Positions 1 through 7,655 of a DNA stretch of 64,000 nucleotides are shown here, piece after piece. The stretch is from Microbacterium sp. zg-B96. Lineage in GTDB: Bacteria > Actinomycetota > Actinomycetes > Actinomycetales > Microbacteriaceae. The notes below the pieces were generated by a model. The model worked only from the letters and a program-made list of their open reading frames with translations, searched no databases and was not told the DNA's origin. Positions within the stretch are counted from its first letter, which is position 1; each line of letters begins with the position of its first letter. A program made the position numbers and the translations under genes. The DNA is taken from contig NZ_CP126738.1 in NCBI RefSeq assembly GCF_030246865.1, forward strand, positions 2,666,001 to 2,730,000. The letters are read 5' to 3'.

Positions 1-345
1 TACGGCGGCGAGTCGACGCCCGTCAACATCGAGGATCGCGCACTTGCGCACCTGAAAGTCGTGATCGCTACCAAGCTGCGCCGCGGCGAGAGCTTCACCG
101 TTTCCTGGCGGCATCCCGACGACCAGCCGCGCGGACGCAGCACGGTGTGGATCCACCCCTCCATCCCGCTGCGCTTCGTCTTCGACGATCCAGAGCCCAC
201 ACAGCTCAGCCGCAGCTGGGTCGAGGAGCTCGCCAGCAGCGCGAACTCGTCCGGTGGCGTCATGCTCATCGCAGAGCACTTCGACACCGAGGCGATCGAC
301 GTGGTCGATGACCACCGCGAGGACTCCTCGGCAGCGCTCGCGTAA
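1..345 (+). CDS. DUF7882-family protein, 5' end cut by window
   Basis: The reading frame is open from base 1, so the true start lies outside the window and only the C-terminal 114 residues are visible. The visible part has the pattern of a short actinobacterial family (DUF7882): an ED-R-LAHLK-VI--KLRRGESF block, then a W-H dipeptide context and a hydrophobic strand. Members are about 100-120 residues, so nearly the whole gene is probably present. They are sometimes mislabelled as ATP-dependent DNA ligase. I see no catalytic motif and know no function. It ends 73 bases before the ATPase gene. Confidence 0.75.
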   Translation, partial: YGGESTPVNIEDRALAHLKVVIATKLRRGESFTVSWRHPDDQPRGRSTVWIHPSIPLRFVFDDPEPTQLSRSWVEELASSANSSGGVMLIAEHFDTEAIDVVDDHREDSSAALA

Positions 346-418
346 CAGCCCCGCTCACAGGCACGGCCTCACGACGGGACCCGGTGCGCCCGGCCCGTCT
401 GCGGGATAGGTTTCGGTC

Positions 419-1501
419 ATGCCGAACGCCCTGACCATCGGCACTCGACACGGCTCGAGCGCCACTGCCCACGTTCTCGCGACGAAGCTGAACCGGCACA
501 CCTTCTGGTGCGGCCAGAGCGGGTCGGGGAAGACCTATGCCCTCGGCGTGCTGCTCGAGCAGCTGATCCTCGGCACCCGACTGCCGATCGTGATCCTCGA
601 TCCGAACTCGGACTTCGTGCGCGTGAAAGAGCTGCGCGACACCGCGCCCGACACGGCTGCCGCGCAGTGGCGGCAGCGGGACATCCGAGTGCTGCGGCCC
701 GGCGACGGCGAGGCGGATCGTCTACGTGTGCGGTTCCTGGGGATGACTCTCCAGGCGCGCGCCGCGGTGCTGCGGATCGATCCCATCATCGACCCCGAGG
801 ACTACAACGCCATGCTGCGGCTGGAATCGCATGTGCAGACCAATCTGCGCGGTCACCTCGTGCAGTGGCTGCGCGATCAGGACGATCCGTCGTGGCATCG
901 CCTGGCGTTGCGGCTGGAGAACCTCGGCATCGCCGACCTGGACGTCTGGGCGTGGGGCGGTGAGGACCTCACCCAGGTCATCGATCAGCGAGCCGACGCG
1001 ACCGTCATCGACCTGGGCGGCTTCGCGACGCCGATCGAGCCGAAAGCCGCCGCGCTCGCGTCCCTGGACCACTTGTGGAGCCGCCGACATGAGCGCATCG
1101 GCCGTCTCATCGTCATCGATGAGGCGCACAACCTCTGCTCCCCCGACCCTGCGACCGAGATCGACCGGCTGCTCACCGAGCGGATCGTGCAGATCGCCGC
1201 AGAGGGACGCAAGTACGGGCTCTGGTTGCTGTTGTCGACCCAGCGCCCCTCGAAGGTGCACCCGAACGCGCTGTCGCAATGTGACAACCTCGCGCTGATG
1301 AAAATGAGCTCGCTCGCCGATGTCGCCGAGATCGGACGGCATCTCGGATACGCCCCCGACGACCTGCTCGCCCAGGCACCGTCGTTCCGGCAGGGTCAGG
1401 CGCTGTTCGCCGGTGGCTTCACCGAGGCGCCGCAGATCGTGCAGATGGGCGCACGACTCACCCAGGAGGGCGGGTTCGACGTCCCGATCGAGCTGCGGTA
1501 G
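419..1501 (+). CDS. HerA/VirB4-like P-loop ATPase
   Basis: A 360-residue ATPase of the HerA-FtsK class (helicase HerA central, DUF87-type domain). Walker A GQSGSGKT lies at residues 32-39, a hydrophobic Walker B ending in IDEAHN at about 231-238, and a sensor-like STQRP segment at about 273. The opening, a barrel-like strand before the P-loop that places the ATPase core at the very N-terminus, fits stand-alone cytosolic HerA-like proteins that act on DNA or as translocases. No NurA nuclease partner is beside it. The next intact gene downstream is unrelated and on the other strand. The ATG at 419 is the first start in frame. The substrate is unknown. Confidence 0.85.
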   Translation: MPNALTIGTRHGSSATAHVLATKLNRHTFWCGQSGSGKTYALGVLLEQLILGTRLPIVILDPNSDFVRVKELRDTAPDTAAAQWRQRDIRVLRPGDGEADRLRVRFLGMTLQARAAVLRIDPIIDPEDYNAMLRLESHVQTNLRGHLVQWLRDQDDPSWHRLALRLENLGIADLDVWAWGGEDLTQVIDQRADATVIDLGGFATPIEPKAAALASLDHLWSRRHERIGRLIVIDEAHNLCSPDPATEIDRLLTERIVQIAAEGRKYGLWLLLSTQRPSKVHPNALSQCDNLALMKMSSLADVAEIGRHLGYAPDDLLAQAPSFRQGQALFAGGFTEAPQIVQMGARLTQEGGFDVPIELR

Positions 1502-1821
1502 CGCCGTAGCGGATCGAGATGTGCGCCGCGGGCGACGCCGAGGGCGCCTCGGCGCCCGCCTTCCAGACCTGGCACACCCTGCCGGTCCCAGCATCACGAT
1601 CCCGCGCGCCTCTCCATCGGTCAAGCGCCCCAGATCGTGACCAGCGCTCTCTCGCTCGCCTCGACGCTGCCGATCCTCTACCTGCCTTCGCGGCAGTTGC
1701 ACCGCGGCTTCTTCGTGACTCTGCTTCCTGGGCTCGGGCTCGCGGCCGCGATGATCCTCGTCGACCAGACCTTCGGTTCCGGCGCCTTCGGGGCGGTCGC
1801 GATCATCCCCGCGGTCCTGTC
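1502..1821. other. gene-poor stretch with a hydrophobic remnant
   Basis: No convincing gene is present. A GTG-started frame at 1637-1849 encodes about 70 residues with two hydrophobic stretches. It could be the tail of a lost membrane protein, but it runs straight into the regulator remnant that follows in another frame. The layout suggests that a deletion joined two unrelated gene ends here. Confidence 0.35.
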
Positions 1822-2178
1822 CAGGAATGGGATCGCACCGCGGAAATGAACGTCGCGATGCTGCGCACGGAAGCGGGACGCGATCCGCACAACAAGGATC
1901 TGCATGATCTCGTCGGCGAACTCTCAACGCGTAGCGACCACTTCCGCCGGCTGTGGAGCCGTCATGACGTGTGGCACCACGAGTCGGGTGTCAAGAAGTA
2001 CCACCACCACATCGTCGGTGACCTCACGCTGAGCTTCAACGGACTCGACCTCGTCGGTCATCCCGCGATCCAGCTCACGGTGCTGACGGCCGAGCCCGGC
2101 TCCGAAACGGACCAGGCCCTGCACCTGCTCGGTACATGGTGGAAGACGCAGAGTCAGACGGTGCCCGCGTCGCTCTGA
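1822..2178 (+). pseudogene. MmyB-type transcriptional regulator, C-terminal fragment
   Basis: From about 1825 the frame resembles the C-terminal ligand-binding half of XRE-family regulators with an MmyB-like domain. The recognisable order is EWDRTAE, NVAMLR-EAGRDPH, then LVGEL-TRS--FRRLW--HDV, a basic KKYHH strand and a final TAEPGS block. The N-terminal helix-turn-helix and the first part of the MmyB domain are absent. Upstream in the same frame is arginine-rich out-of-frame translation with no homology I recognise. No start codon lies at the junction. I call it a truncated, probably dead gene. It stops at 2178, immediately before the nnrD stop on the opposite strand. Confidence 0.7.
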
Positions 2179-3042
2179 CTATGCGGTCAGGTCGCGCAGG
2201 GCGAGGGGAAGCTCCGTCACGAGCTCTCGTGCGAGAAAACCGAGTCCGAGCCGGTCGGTCAGGCGGTCGCCCGCTCGCGCGTGCACCGACGCTCCCCACA
2301 CCGCTGCCCGTGCCAGGCCAGTACCGCGTGCGACGAACCCGGTGACAGCGCCCGCCAGCACGTCGCCGCTGCCCGAGGTGGCAAGCCCCGGCCCGCCGCC
2401 GCTGATCCGGAACGCGGTGCCGTCCGCGTCGGCGACGACGTCGTAACAGGCGACGACCGCCCGATAACGGTGCGCAGCCTTGCGCACCGGGAGTGCCAGG
2501 TCGTCGCCGATCTCATCGCCGGCAGAATCCACATCCAGCAGGATCGCGAGTTCCTCGCGGTTGGGAGTGAGCAGCAGGTCGTCCGGCAGCCGCGCCCGGT
2601 CGACCTGCGGCAGGATGCCGAGGGCGTACGCGTCGAGCACAAGTCGGCGCGGACCCGCATCGGCGACGGCGAGCAGGGTGTCCCGCGTCTCGTCGGCGTC
2701 GTCGAAGCCTGGACCGACGAGCACGGCGTCCGCGTTGGCGATGTTCTGCCGCGCCGAGTCTTCGAACGGGTCGGATGCCTTCTCCGGCAGGGCGTAGATG
2801 GCCGCTTCGGGCAGCACGGTGCCCACCTGCGCGTCGATGGAGCCCGGCACGAAGACGCCGAGCCTGCCGGCACCGACCCGCAGGGCCGCTTCGCCTGCCA
2901 GCATCACGCCGCCCGGGGTGCGGCGCGAGCCGCCGACGACCAGCACGTCGCCCCGCGACTTCTTGTCGGCGCCGGGATCGGGCAGCCCCCATGACGTCAG
3001 CAGGTCCGGCGTGACCGGCTGCGGGTTACTTTGCGCGGGCAT
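2179..3042 (-). CDS. nnrD: ADP-dependent NAD(P)H-hydrate dehydratase
   Basis: A 287-residue YjeF C-terminal/ribokinase-like protein. This family dehydrates S-NAD(P)HX using ADP, repairing damaged nicotinamide cofactors in the cytosol. Visible motifs: KSRGDVLVVGGS-RTPGG near the N-terminus, LLTPNREE in the middle and the GSGDVLAG phosphate-binding loop near the end. The ATG at 3042 is chosen because the longer frame up to 3150 adds low-complexity residues that overlap the upstream gene. The start lies inside the last codons of the phosphatase gene (17-base overlap), so the pair is probably co-transcribed. No NnrE epimerase domain is fused. Confidence 0.9.
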   Translation of the reverse strand: MPAQSNPQPVTPDLLTSWGLPDPGADKKSRGDVLVVGGSRRTPGGVMLAGEAALRVGAGRLGVFVPGSIDAQVGTVLPEAAIYALPEKASDPFEDSARQNIANADAVLVGPGFDDADETRDTLLAVADAGPRRLVLDAYALGILPQVDRARLPDDLLLTPNREELAILLDVDSAGDEIGDDLALPVRKAAHRYRAVVACYDVVADADGTAFRISGGGPGLATSGSGDVLAGAVTGFVARGTGLARAAVWGASVHARAGDRLTDRLGLGFLARELVTELPLALRDLTA

Positions 3043-3769
3043 CAGAACCTCCGGGGAACCCGACATCGGGGGTGCCGGGGTGAACGGTGACCTCGGCACC
3101 CTCCTCGCGCAGATGGCTGACATCGGCGAACATCGACATCCGCCACCCATCTTCTGAGAAGTCCAGGCGCGTGATCGAGGCGTTGAGCACCGGATTGGCC
3201 GAGGCGAACTCGAGCACCTCCTGCTCCTGCAGGTCCAGCAGCAGCGAGGCGATGAGGGTCACGACCGCGTCGTGGGCGACGATGAGCGCGGACTCCTCCG
3301 GGCGGGGGAACAGGTCGTTCAGGAACGACCGCATCCGCAGCACGACGTCCGCCCACGATTCCCCGCCGGGCGGTCGGTGATAGAACTTGCCGAGCCGCCG
3401 GCGCCGCTCGGCCTCCTCGGGATGCAGACGCGCGACGCCCTTGCTCGTCAGAAGATCCAGGATGCCGAGCTCACGGTCACGCAGTCGTTCGTCGACGCTG
3501 GCGACGGCGGGACGTTCGCCCAGCGCGATGGCCAGGGTCTGCCGGGCGCGCAAATATGGCGAGACGCAGTAGGCCTCGATCTCGTGGGCGTGCTCGTCAA
3601 GCCACCCGCCCAGCGCCGCGGCCTGCTCCTCCCCCGTCTCGGAGAGGGGCACATCCGCATCGCGGATGTCGAGCGGGATCCGTTCGAGGCCCTCCCGCTC
3701 GGCGCGGGTCGCCGCGACGTTTCCCACGCTCTCACCGTGTCGTACGAGCCACAGAGTCTTCACCGGCAT
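3026..3769 (-). CDS. histidine phosphatase family protein
   Basis: A 247-residue phosphoglycerate-mutase-like enzyme. The catalytic LVRHGES motif is at residues 8-14 and the second half carries the conserved LIVAHD histidine segment. Between them are PLSETGEEQA and SPYLRARQT, both typical of the branch-2 superfamily. The substrate cannot be read from the sequence; members hydrolyse sugar phosphates, nucleotides or phosphoproteins. The family is normally 200-250 residues, so it is full length. It overlaps the start of nnrD. Confidence 0.88.
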   Translation of the reverse strand: MPVKTLWLVRHGESVGNVAATRAEREGLERIPLDIRDADVPLSETGEEQAAALGGWLDEHAHEIEAYCVSPYLRARQTLAIALGERPAVASVDERLRDRELGILDLLTSKGVARLHPEEAERRRRLGKFYHRPPGGESWADVVLRMRSFLNDLFPRPEESALIVAHDAVVTLIASLLLDLQEQEVLEFASANPVLNASITRLDFSEDGWRMSMFADVSHLREEGAEVTVHPGTPDVGFPGGSDARAK

Positions 3770-3841
3770 CCGCCCACCCTAGACGGTGGTCGTTCATCGG
3801 CAGCGGGGGTTGCGCTGGGACCGATTCGCTGTGCGCGCCAC

Positions 3842-4288
3842 TTACGCGTGCGCGGCGATCCCGCGGAGGAACCGACGCGTCACGATGCGGTGCGCCCCCG
3901 AGTGGATCACAAGTAACCGATATGCCCATCCCAGAACTCCCGGGAACTCCGCGGTGGTCTGCGCCGACAGTGTCGCGCCGGTAGCGGCGGGCTCGATCGT
4001 GAACACCAACGCGTAACGCGAGAATCGGTGATGGCCGGCGAGGACCAGTTGTTTCCCCGGCACCACGCCACGGACGGCGAATCCCGGAATGGTTGCGCCC
4101 ACGGCGGGGAAGACCCCTGTTGCACGCGAGGGATGCGCGCCGATGAGGCGCAGATACCGGCGCGGAAGCGCAAGCCCGGTGGGGATGCCGGAGATGAGCG
4201 CGTCCCACACGCGGTCCACGTCAGCGGCCACACGCACCGAGTTCACATCGATCTGCCCGAGCGGGCGCTCGCCGTGCGGCGTGATCAT
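3842..4288 (-). CDS. SRPBCC family protein
   Basis: A 148-residue START/Bet v1-like (SRPBCC) domain protein. It opens with a short strand followed by V-AD-DRVWDALI, the usual ligand-cavity beginning, and ends with a long C-terminal helix rich in H/R. Such proteins bind hydrophobic ligands or act as cyclases; no specific ligand can be deduced. The ATG at 4288 is taken because upstream in-frame sequence has no domain similarity and runs over the divergent oxidoreductase gene. The 190 bases between the two starts must hold both promoters, but I could not pick convincing boxes. Confidence 0.75.
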   Translation of the reverse strand: MITPHGERPLGQIDVNSVRVAADVDRVWDALISGIPTGLALPRRYLRLIGAHPSRATGVFPAVGATIPGFAVRGVVPGKQLVLAGHHRFSRYALVFTIEPAATGATLSAQTTAEFPGVLGWAYRLLVIHSGAHRIVTRRFLRGIAAHA

Positions 4289-4478
4289 GTCCACCCACCC
4301 CCTGCGCTTTCTCTCCCCAGTGGGTACCAGACCTCGCGACACCGCGAACAGGCGGGAAAGGTACGAACACCAGCGAATGACAGCCAACTCGACGCCTGCA
4401 TCGTCCCAGGAAATCGGCTCTCGCGGCCAGGGCCCGTCCGCCCTATCCTGAGCGATACCGGTGACGGTTGGAGGGGCG

Positions 4479-5071
4479 ATGGCGATCTTCTCGCGGGGTT
4501 TCGGCGGACGGCGGCGCGAGTCGGACCGAACCTGCCCCCAGGGCAATACCTCACGGAGGACTTCCCCGTGCTCTCCGCCGGTCCGACGCCGCGGATCTCC
4601 ACCGACGAGTGGGCGTTCCGGATCGTCACCGCGAGCGGCAGCCAGACCACCTGGACGTGGGACCAGTTCTTGGCCCTGCCGATCGAAGACGTGCACACCG
4701 ACATCCACTGCGTGACCCGCTGGTCCAAGCTCGGCACCAGCTGGCGCGGCGTCTCGGTCGACACCCTCCTGTCGGCGGTGGACACGGATGCCGAGTTCGT
4801 GATGGCCCACTCGTACGGCGGCTACACCACCAACGTGCCGATGGAGGATTTGCTCGGCGGCAAGGCCTGGGTCGCGTTCGAGTTCGACGGCGCACCCTTG
4901 GAGCCCGAGCACGGCGGCCCGGCGCGGCTGCTGGTGCCGCACCTGTACTTCTGGAAGAGCGCGAAGTGGGTCAACGCCCTGGTGATGCAGGACCGCGACC
5001 GGCCGGGTTTCTGGGAGCAGAACGGATACCACCTCCACGGCGACCCCTGGCAGGAGGAGCGCTACTGGTGA
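4479..5071 (+). CDS. sulfite-oxidase-like molybdopterin oxidoreductase with apparent frameshift
   Basis: A molybdopterin-binding protein of the sulfite oxidase/YedY fold. Key marks are LPPGQYLTEDFPVLSAGPTP, then DIHCVTRWSK, which holds the molybdenum-ligating cysteine, and HGGPARLLVPHLYFWKS. The expected N-terminus (MAIFSRGFGGRRRESD) starts at ATG 4479 but lies one frame away from the rest. Reading must shift between about 4515 and 4535, consistent with loss of one base. The main frame has no usable start nearby; its first is at 4028, over another gene. Either this is a sequencing or assembly error or the gene is newly inactivated. The downstream reductase start overlaps its stop (GTGA), so they form an operon. 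Confidence 0.75.
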
Positions 5072-5790
5072 TCGTCGGCGACTGGCGGCCGGCCCACGTC
5101 GCAGCGGTGTCGCAGGCCACGGCGCATGCCCGCATCCTGTGGCTGGACGTCCCCGGGTGGCCGGGCAACCTTCCCGGGCAGCACCTCGACCTCCGCCTCA
5201 CCGCCGAAGACGGCTACCAGGCCGAGCGTTCCTACTCGATCGCCACGTCGGGGCCGGCACAGGCGATAGAACTCGGGGTCGACCGCGTCGACGACGGTGA
5301 AGTCTCGCCGTACCTCGTGGATGTCATCGAGCCCGGGGACATGCTCGAGGTGAAGGGCCCGCTGGGCGGCTACTTCGTGTGGGATGCCGCGGACCCATCC
5401 CCCGTGCAACTGGTCGCCGGCGGCTCCGGGATCGTCCCGCTCATCGCGATGGCGCGCGCCCGCGCCGCCGCCGGTGGCGGTGCCCCGTTCCGCCTGCTGT
5501 ACTCGGTGCGCTCGCCTCACGACGCGATGTACCGGGCCGAGATCGCGGAACTCACCGCCGCCGGCCTGGAGACGACCTGGATCTACACACGCGAGGCACC
5601 TGCCGGGTGGTCGGGCGGCGTCGGCCGCCTGACGCCTGCCGTACTCGCGGCATCCGTCTGGCCGGTCGAGGCGGCCCCGACGATCTTCGTCTGCGGGCCG
5701 ACCGGGTTCGTCGAGGCCGCCGCCGACATGCTGGTGCAGGCGGGGCATCCGCCGCAGCAGGTGCGCACCGAGAGATTCGGAGGGTCGTGA
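5068..5790 (+). CDS. ferredoxin reductase-like FAD/NAD-binding protein
   Basis: A 240-residue FNR-superfamily oxidoreductase. The FAD domain carries the RSYSIATS flavin-binding motif near residue 52. The NAD domain has a VAGGSGIVPLIAMAR phosphate loop, a LLYSVRS strand and a C-terminal FVCGPTGFVE motif. It lacks a [2Fe-2S] domain, so it probably moves electrons between NAD(P)H and a separate partner. The natural partner is the molybdenum enzyme immediately upstream. The GTG start at 5068 overlaps the upstream stop by four bases, and its own stop overlaps the DUF6510 start. Confidence 0.88.
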   Translation: MIVGDWRPAHVAAVSQATAHARILWLDVPGWPGNLPGQHLDLRLTAEDGYQAERSYSIATSGPAQAIELGVDRVDDGEVSPYLVDVIEPGDMLEVKGPLGGYFVWDAADPSPVQLVAGGSGIVPLIAMARARAAAGGGAPFRLLYSVRSPHDAMYRAEIAELTAAGLETTWIYTREAPAGWSGGVGRLTPAVLAASVWPVEAAPTIFVCGPTGFVEAAADMLVQAGHPPQQVRTERFGGS

Positions 5791-6104
5791 TGGACAGCAC
5801 GCCTCATCCTGCGACGGATGCCGATCGCACCGTCGTCCGCCACGTCGACGGCAACGCGCTGGCGGGTTTGCTCGCCGACGTCTTCGCGACGGACATCACC
5901 GTCGCGGTGATGGTGTGCGCCGGTTGCGGCGCGAGAGGCCCGCTCGGGGGTGCCGACGTCGAGGACGACGGCGTGGCCGCGATCGTGCGCTGCCGCTCCT
6001 GCACCCACACGATGCTCACCGTCCTCCGCTGCGCGAACGGGCTGACGCTACGCGTGGGCGCCCTCGACCGGATCGAGCTGCCGCGGGAGATCCCGAGCCC
6101 CTAG
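5790..6104 (+). CDS. DUF6510 zinc-ribbon-like protein
   Basis: A 104-residue protein with two CxxC knuckles (CAGCG near residue 45 and CRSCTH near 70), a pattern expected for a structural zinc or iron site. It belongs to the small DUF6510 family, which I know only as a companion of this molybdopterin-oxidoreductase/reductase pair; its biochemical role is unknown. The ATG shares a base with the upstream TGA stop, giving a translationally coupled three-gene operon. The stop is 13 bases before the left copy of the tRNA-Met attachment repeat. Confidence 0.82.
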   Translation: MDSTPHPATDADRTVVRHVDGNALAGLLADVFATDITVAVMVCAGCGARGPLGGADVEDDGVAAIVRCRSCTHTMLTVLRCANGLTLRVGALDRIELPREIPSP

Positions 6105-6121
6105 GGACTCCCGCGGGCACG

Positions 6122-6148
6122 AAAAAACCCCCGGAAATCCGGGGGTTT
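6122..6148 (-). terminator. displaced tRNA-Met terminator
   Basis: A 10-bp perfect stem (6125-6134 with 6139-6148) with an AAAT loop. On the minus strand it is followed by six T. It was the original terminator of tRNA-Met and is now stranded 4 kb away by the insertion. On the plus strand it may still end the DUF6510 operon. Confidence 0.85.
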
Positions 6149-6155
6149 CAATCTG

Positions 6156-6197
6156 TAGCAGGAGAGAGATTCGAACTCTCGACCTCACGATTATGAG
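6156..6197 (-). pseudogene. tRNA-Met 3' fragment
   Basis: This is the 3' half of the elongator tRNA-Met (discriminator, acceptor 3' strand, T arm, variable loop, 3' side of the anticodon arm), matching 10167-10208. The D arm and acceptor 5' strand are missing, so it cannot make a tRNA. It marks the host sequence pushed aside on integration. Confidence 0.9.
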
Positions 6198-6220
6198 ACG
6201 TGTACCCGTAGCCGCTCGCC

Positions 6221-7282
6221 ATGCGAGCCGACTCCGAAACCATCGAACCGGGCAAGGCAGACGTACTCGCGCGCGGCTGCTCCTCGCCGATCAAAACGGC
6301 GACGGGCGTTTGGGTGCGCTGCGGCTCGCGCATCAAAAGCAAATGCGCGTCGTGCGCTGAGCTCTACCGCGGCGATTGGGCGGCAATTGCTCGATCGGGT
6401 GTGTTCGATGGCCCTGTCGAGCGTTACCGGTTCTACCTGCTGACGCTCACCGCTCCGTCGTTCGGGCGGGTGCACCGGGTGCCGCGGTCCGGTCCGGCCC
6501 AGCGCTGCGGGTGTGGCTCGACGCACTCCGCAGCGGACGTCGCGCTGCGCGGGGTGCCCCTCGACCCTTCGCAGTACGACTACGCGGGCCAGGTGGCTTG
6601 GAACCGGGATGCCGGGGTGCTCTGGGATCGGACGCGCCGCCGCCTTCGTGACCGCTGGGACTCGCTCGAGTACTTCATCGTCCGCGAATGGCAGGACCGC
6701 GGCGTCCTCCACGTGCACGCGATCATCCGGGTGGCGCGCGCCGAGGCTCCTCCCGCGGGCCTGCTACGCGACGCCGCGCGGACGGCGACCGTAGTCTCGA
6801 AGGTGGACGGTTCCGTAGTCGAATGGGGCGCTCAGGCGAAGTGCGACGCCTTCCGCGCTGATGGTGACGGGGCCAAGACGATCTGGTACCTCTCGAAAGC
6901 GCTGAACTACGTCCTGAAGGACGTGGCAACGGACGCGGACGAGGTGCCGGTTTCAGTGTGGCGGCATCAGGTCGCGCTGGGCGATGCGGCGCGGCGGATG
7001 CGCTGCGGGGTGGGCTGCGAGCCGCAGAACTGCTCGAGCCTCGTGCACAAGCGGTTCGGGTCGCGCTCTCAGGTTGTGTCTGCTTCGCGTCGGACGAAGC
7101 ATCGCTCGGGTTGGTCGTTCACCGGCCTGACGCGGACGGTCCAGCGGCGGCTTCGTCGCGAGTGGTGGCTGGCGCGGCAGGAGTCACCGGAGACGACGAG
7201 CACCGCTGGGCCGCCACCACTTGAAGACCTCGCAGCCCGCTCGCGTCGCGAGTTGATGGGGCGCGGATGGTCCGCGCCATGA
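6221..7282 (+). CDS. rolling-circle-type replication initiator (RepSA-like)
   Basis: A 353-residue actinobacterial plasmid/AICE replication initiator. It starts with a cysteine set (C20, C34, C42, C45) that could bind zinc. LTLTAPSFG follows at about 74-82. The HUH metal-binding motif HVH is at 164-166, after REWQDRG. A YLSKALNY segment with candidate catalytic tyrosines Y223 and Y230 comes next. This order fits HUH endonucleases that nick an origin to start rolling-circle replication. The tail is arginine-rich. The ATG lies 18 bases past the attachment repeat, with no clear Shine-Dalgarno sequence, so its promoter must lie in or beyond the att region or be formed on excision. Confidence 0.85.
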   Translation: MRADSETIEPGKADVLARGCSSPIKTATGVWVRCGSRIKSKCASCAELYRGDWAAIARSGVFDGPVERYRFYLLTLTAPSFGRVHRVPRSGPAQRCGCGSTHSAADVALRGVPLDPSQYDYAGQVAWNRDAGVLWDRTRRRLRDRWDSLEYFIVREWQDRGVLHVHAIIRVARAEAPPAGLLRDAARTATVVSKVDGSVVEWGAQAKCDAFRADGDGAKTIWYLSKALNYVLKDVATDADEVPVSVWRHQVALGDAARRMRCGVGCEPQNCSSLVHKRFGSRSQVVSASRRTKHRSGWSFTGLTRTVQRRLRREWWLARQESPETTSTAGPPPLEDLAARSRRELMGRGWSAP

Positions 7283-7386
7283 GAAAGGACAACGGCATGC
7301 CATGTGCAAACGCGGCGACAGTCAATCGGAACTGAGAGATACACCTTCGCGATCTGTGGGGACGCCCAGCGGAACCGGTCGGCGGC

Positions 7387-7521
7387 GTGACCGCCCCGAT
7401 CCGTTCCGCCGACAGCGCGTTGAGCGTGTTCCTGGGCATGTATCCCGAGCTCGCTCGCTACCCGCTGATCGCGGTGCAAGCGCCGCTCGGCAGCACCGGA
7501 GCGGCACCCGGAGGTGCGTGA
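7387..7521 (+). CDS. possible small protein (44 aa)
   Basis: A GTG-started frame whose third positions are mostly G/C and whose translation is balanced and partly hydrophobic (SALSVFLGMYPELARYPLI). Overlapping frames give arginine/serine-rich nonsense. The frame is open from 7336, so a longer version with a non-standard start is possible. No ribosome site or homology is recognised. It lies in the 373-base interval between rep and the convergent HEPN-like gene, which otherwise holds only the inverted repeat at 7525-7577. Confidence 0.3.
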   Translation: MTAPIRSADSALSVFLGMYPELARYPLIAVQAPLGSTGAAPGGA

Positions 7522-7524
7522 GCG

Positions 7525-7577
7525 GGCCAGGCGGAGCGCAGCGGGTGCCGCTCGCGGCAGCGCGCGCCCGCCTGGCC
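7525..7577. repeat. inverted repeat after rep
   Basis: Perfect 10-bp arms GGCCAGGCGG and CCGCCTGGCC (7525-7534, 7568-7577) enclose 33 bases that contain a second small hairpin, AGCGG-GTG-CCGCT. No T-tract follows. It could be a terminator between the convergent genes or part of a replication origin of the element. The sequence alone does not decide. Confidence 0.5.
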
Positions 7578-7655
7578 GGCTCGCGCGCCCCGGCGGACGG
7601 TCGGATACTTCGACGCCGATGGCAACCGGAGCGCGCAGCGCGGAGGGCGGCAGCC

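Larger units (their letters stand above)
6118..6202. repeat. left attachment repeat (attL) of tRNA-Met element
   Basis: An 85-bp direct repeat, identical to 10129-10213 except at 6153 (C versus T) and 6198 (A versus T). It contains a terminator hairpin and the 3' half of tRNA-Met up to the anticodon arm. The element between the copies is 4011 bp per repeat period. The two mismatches suggest the element's attP carried T and A and the host site C and T, which places crossover between 6153 and 6198. Confidence 0.92.

Noticed and set aside
1519..1821. Full-length reading of the MmyB remnant from a start at 1519
   Set aside because: The first 100 codons have no HTH and look like out-of-frame translation.
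4028..4478. Upstream extension of the molybdenum oxidoreductase frame to a start at 4028
   Set aside because: It would overlap the SRPBCC gene and the intergenic region, with no domain similarity; a frameshift near 4525 explains the data better.
6156..6240. Second functional tRNA-Met at the left boundary
   Set aside because: After 6202 the sequence no longer matches and no D arm or acceptor 5' strand can be formed.
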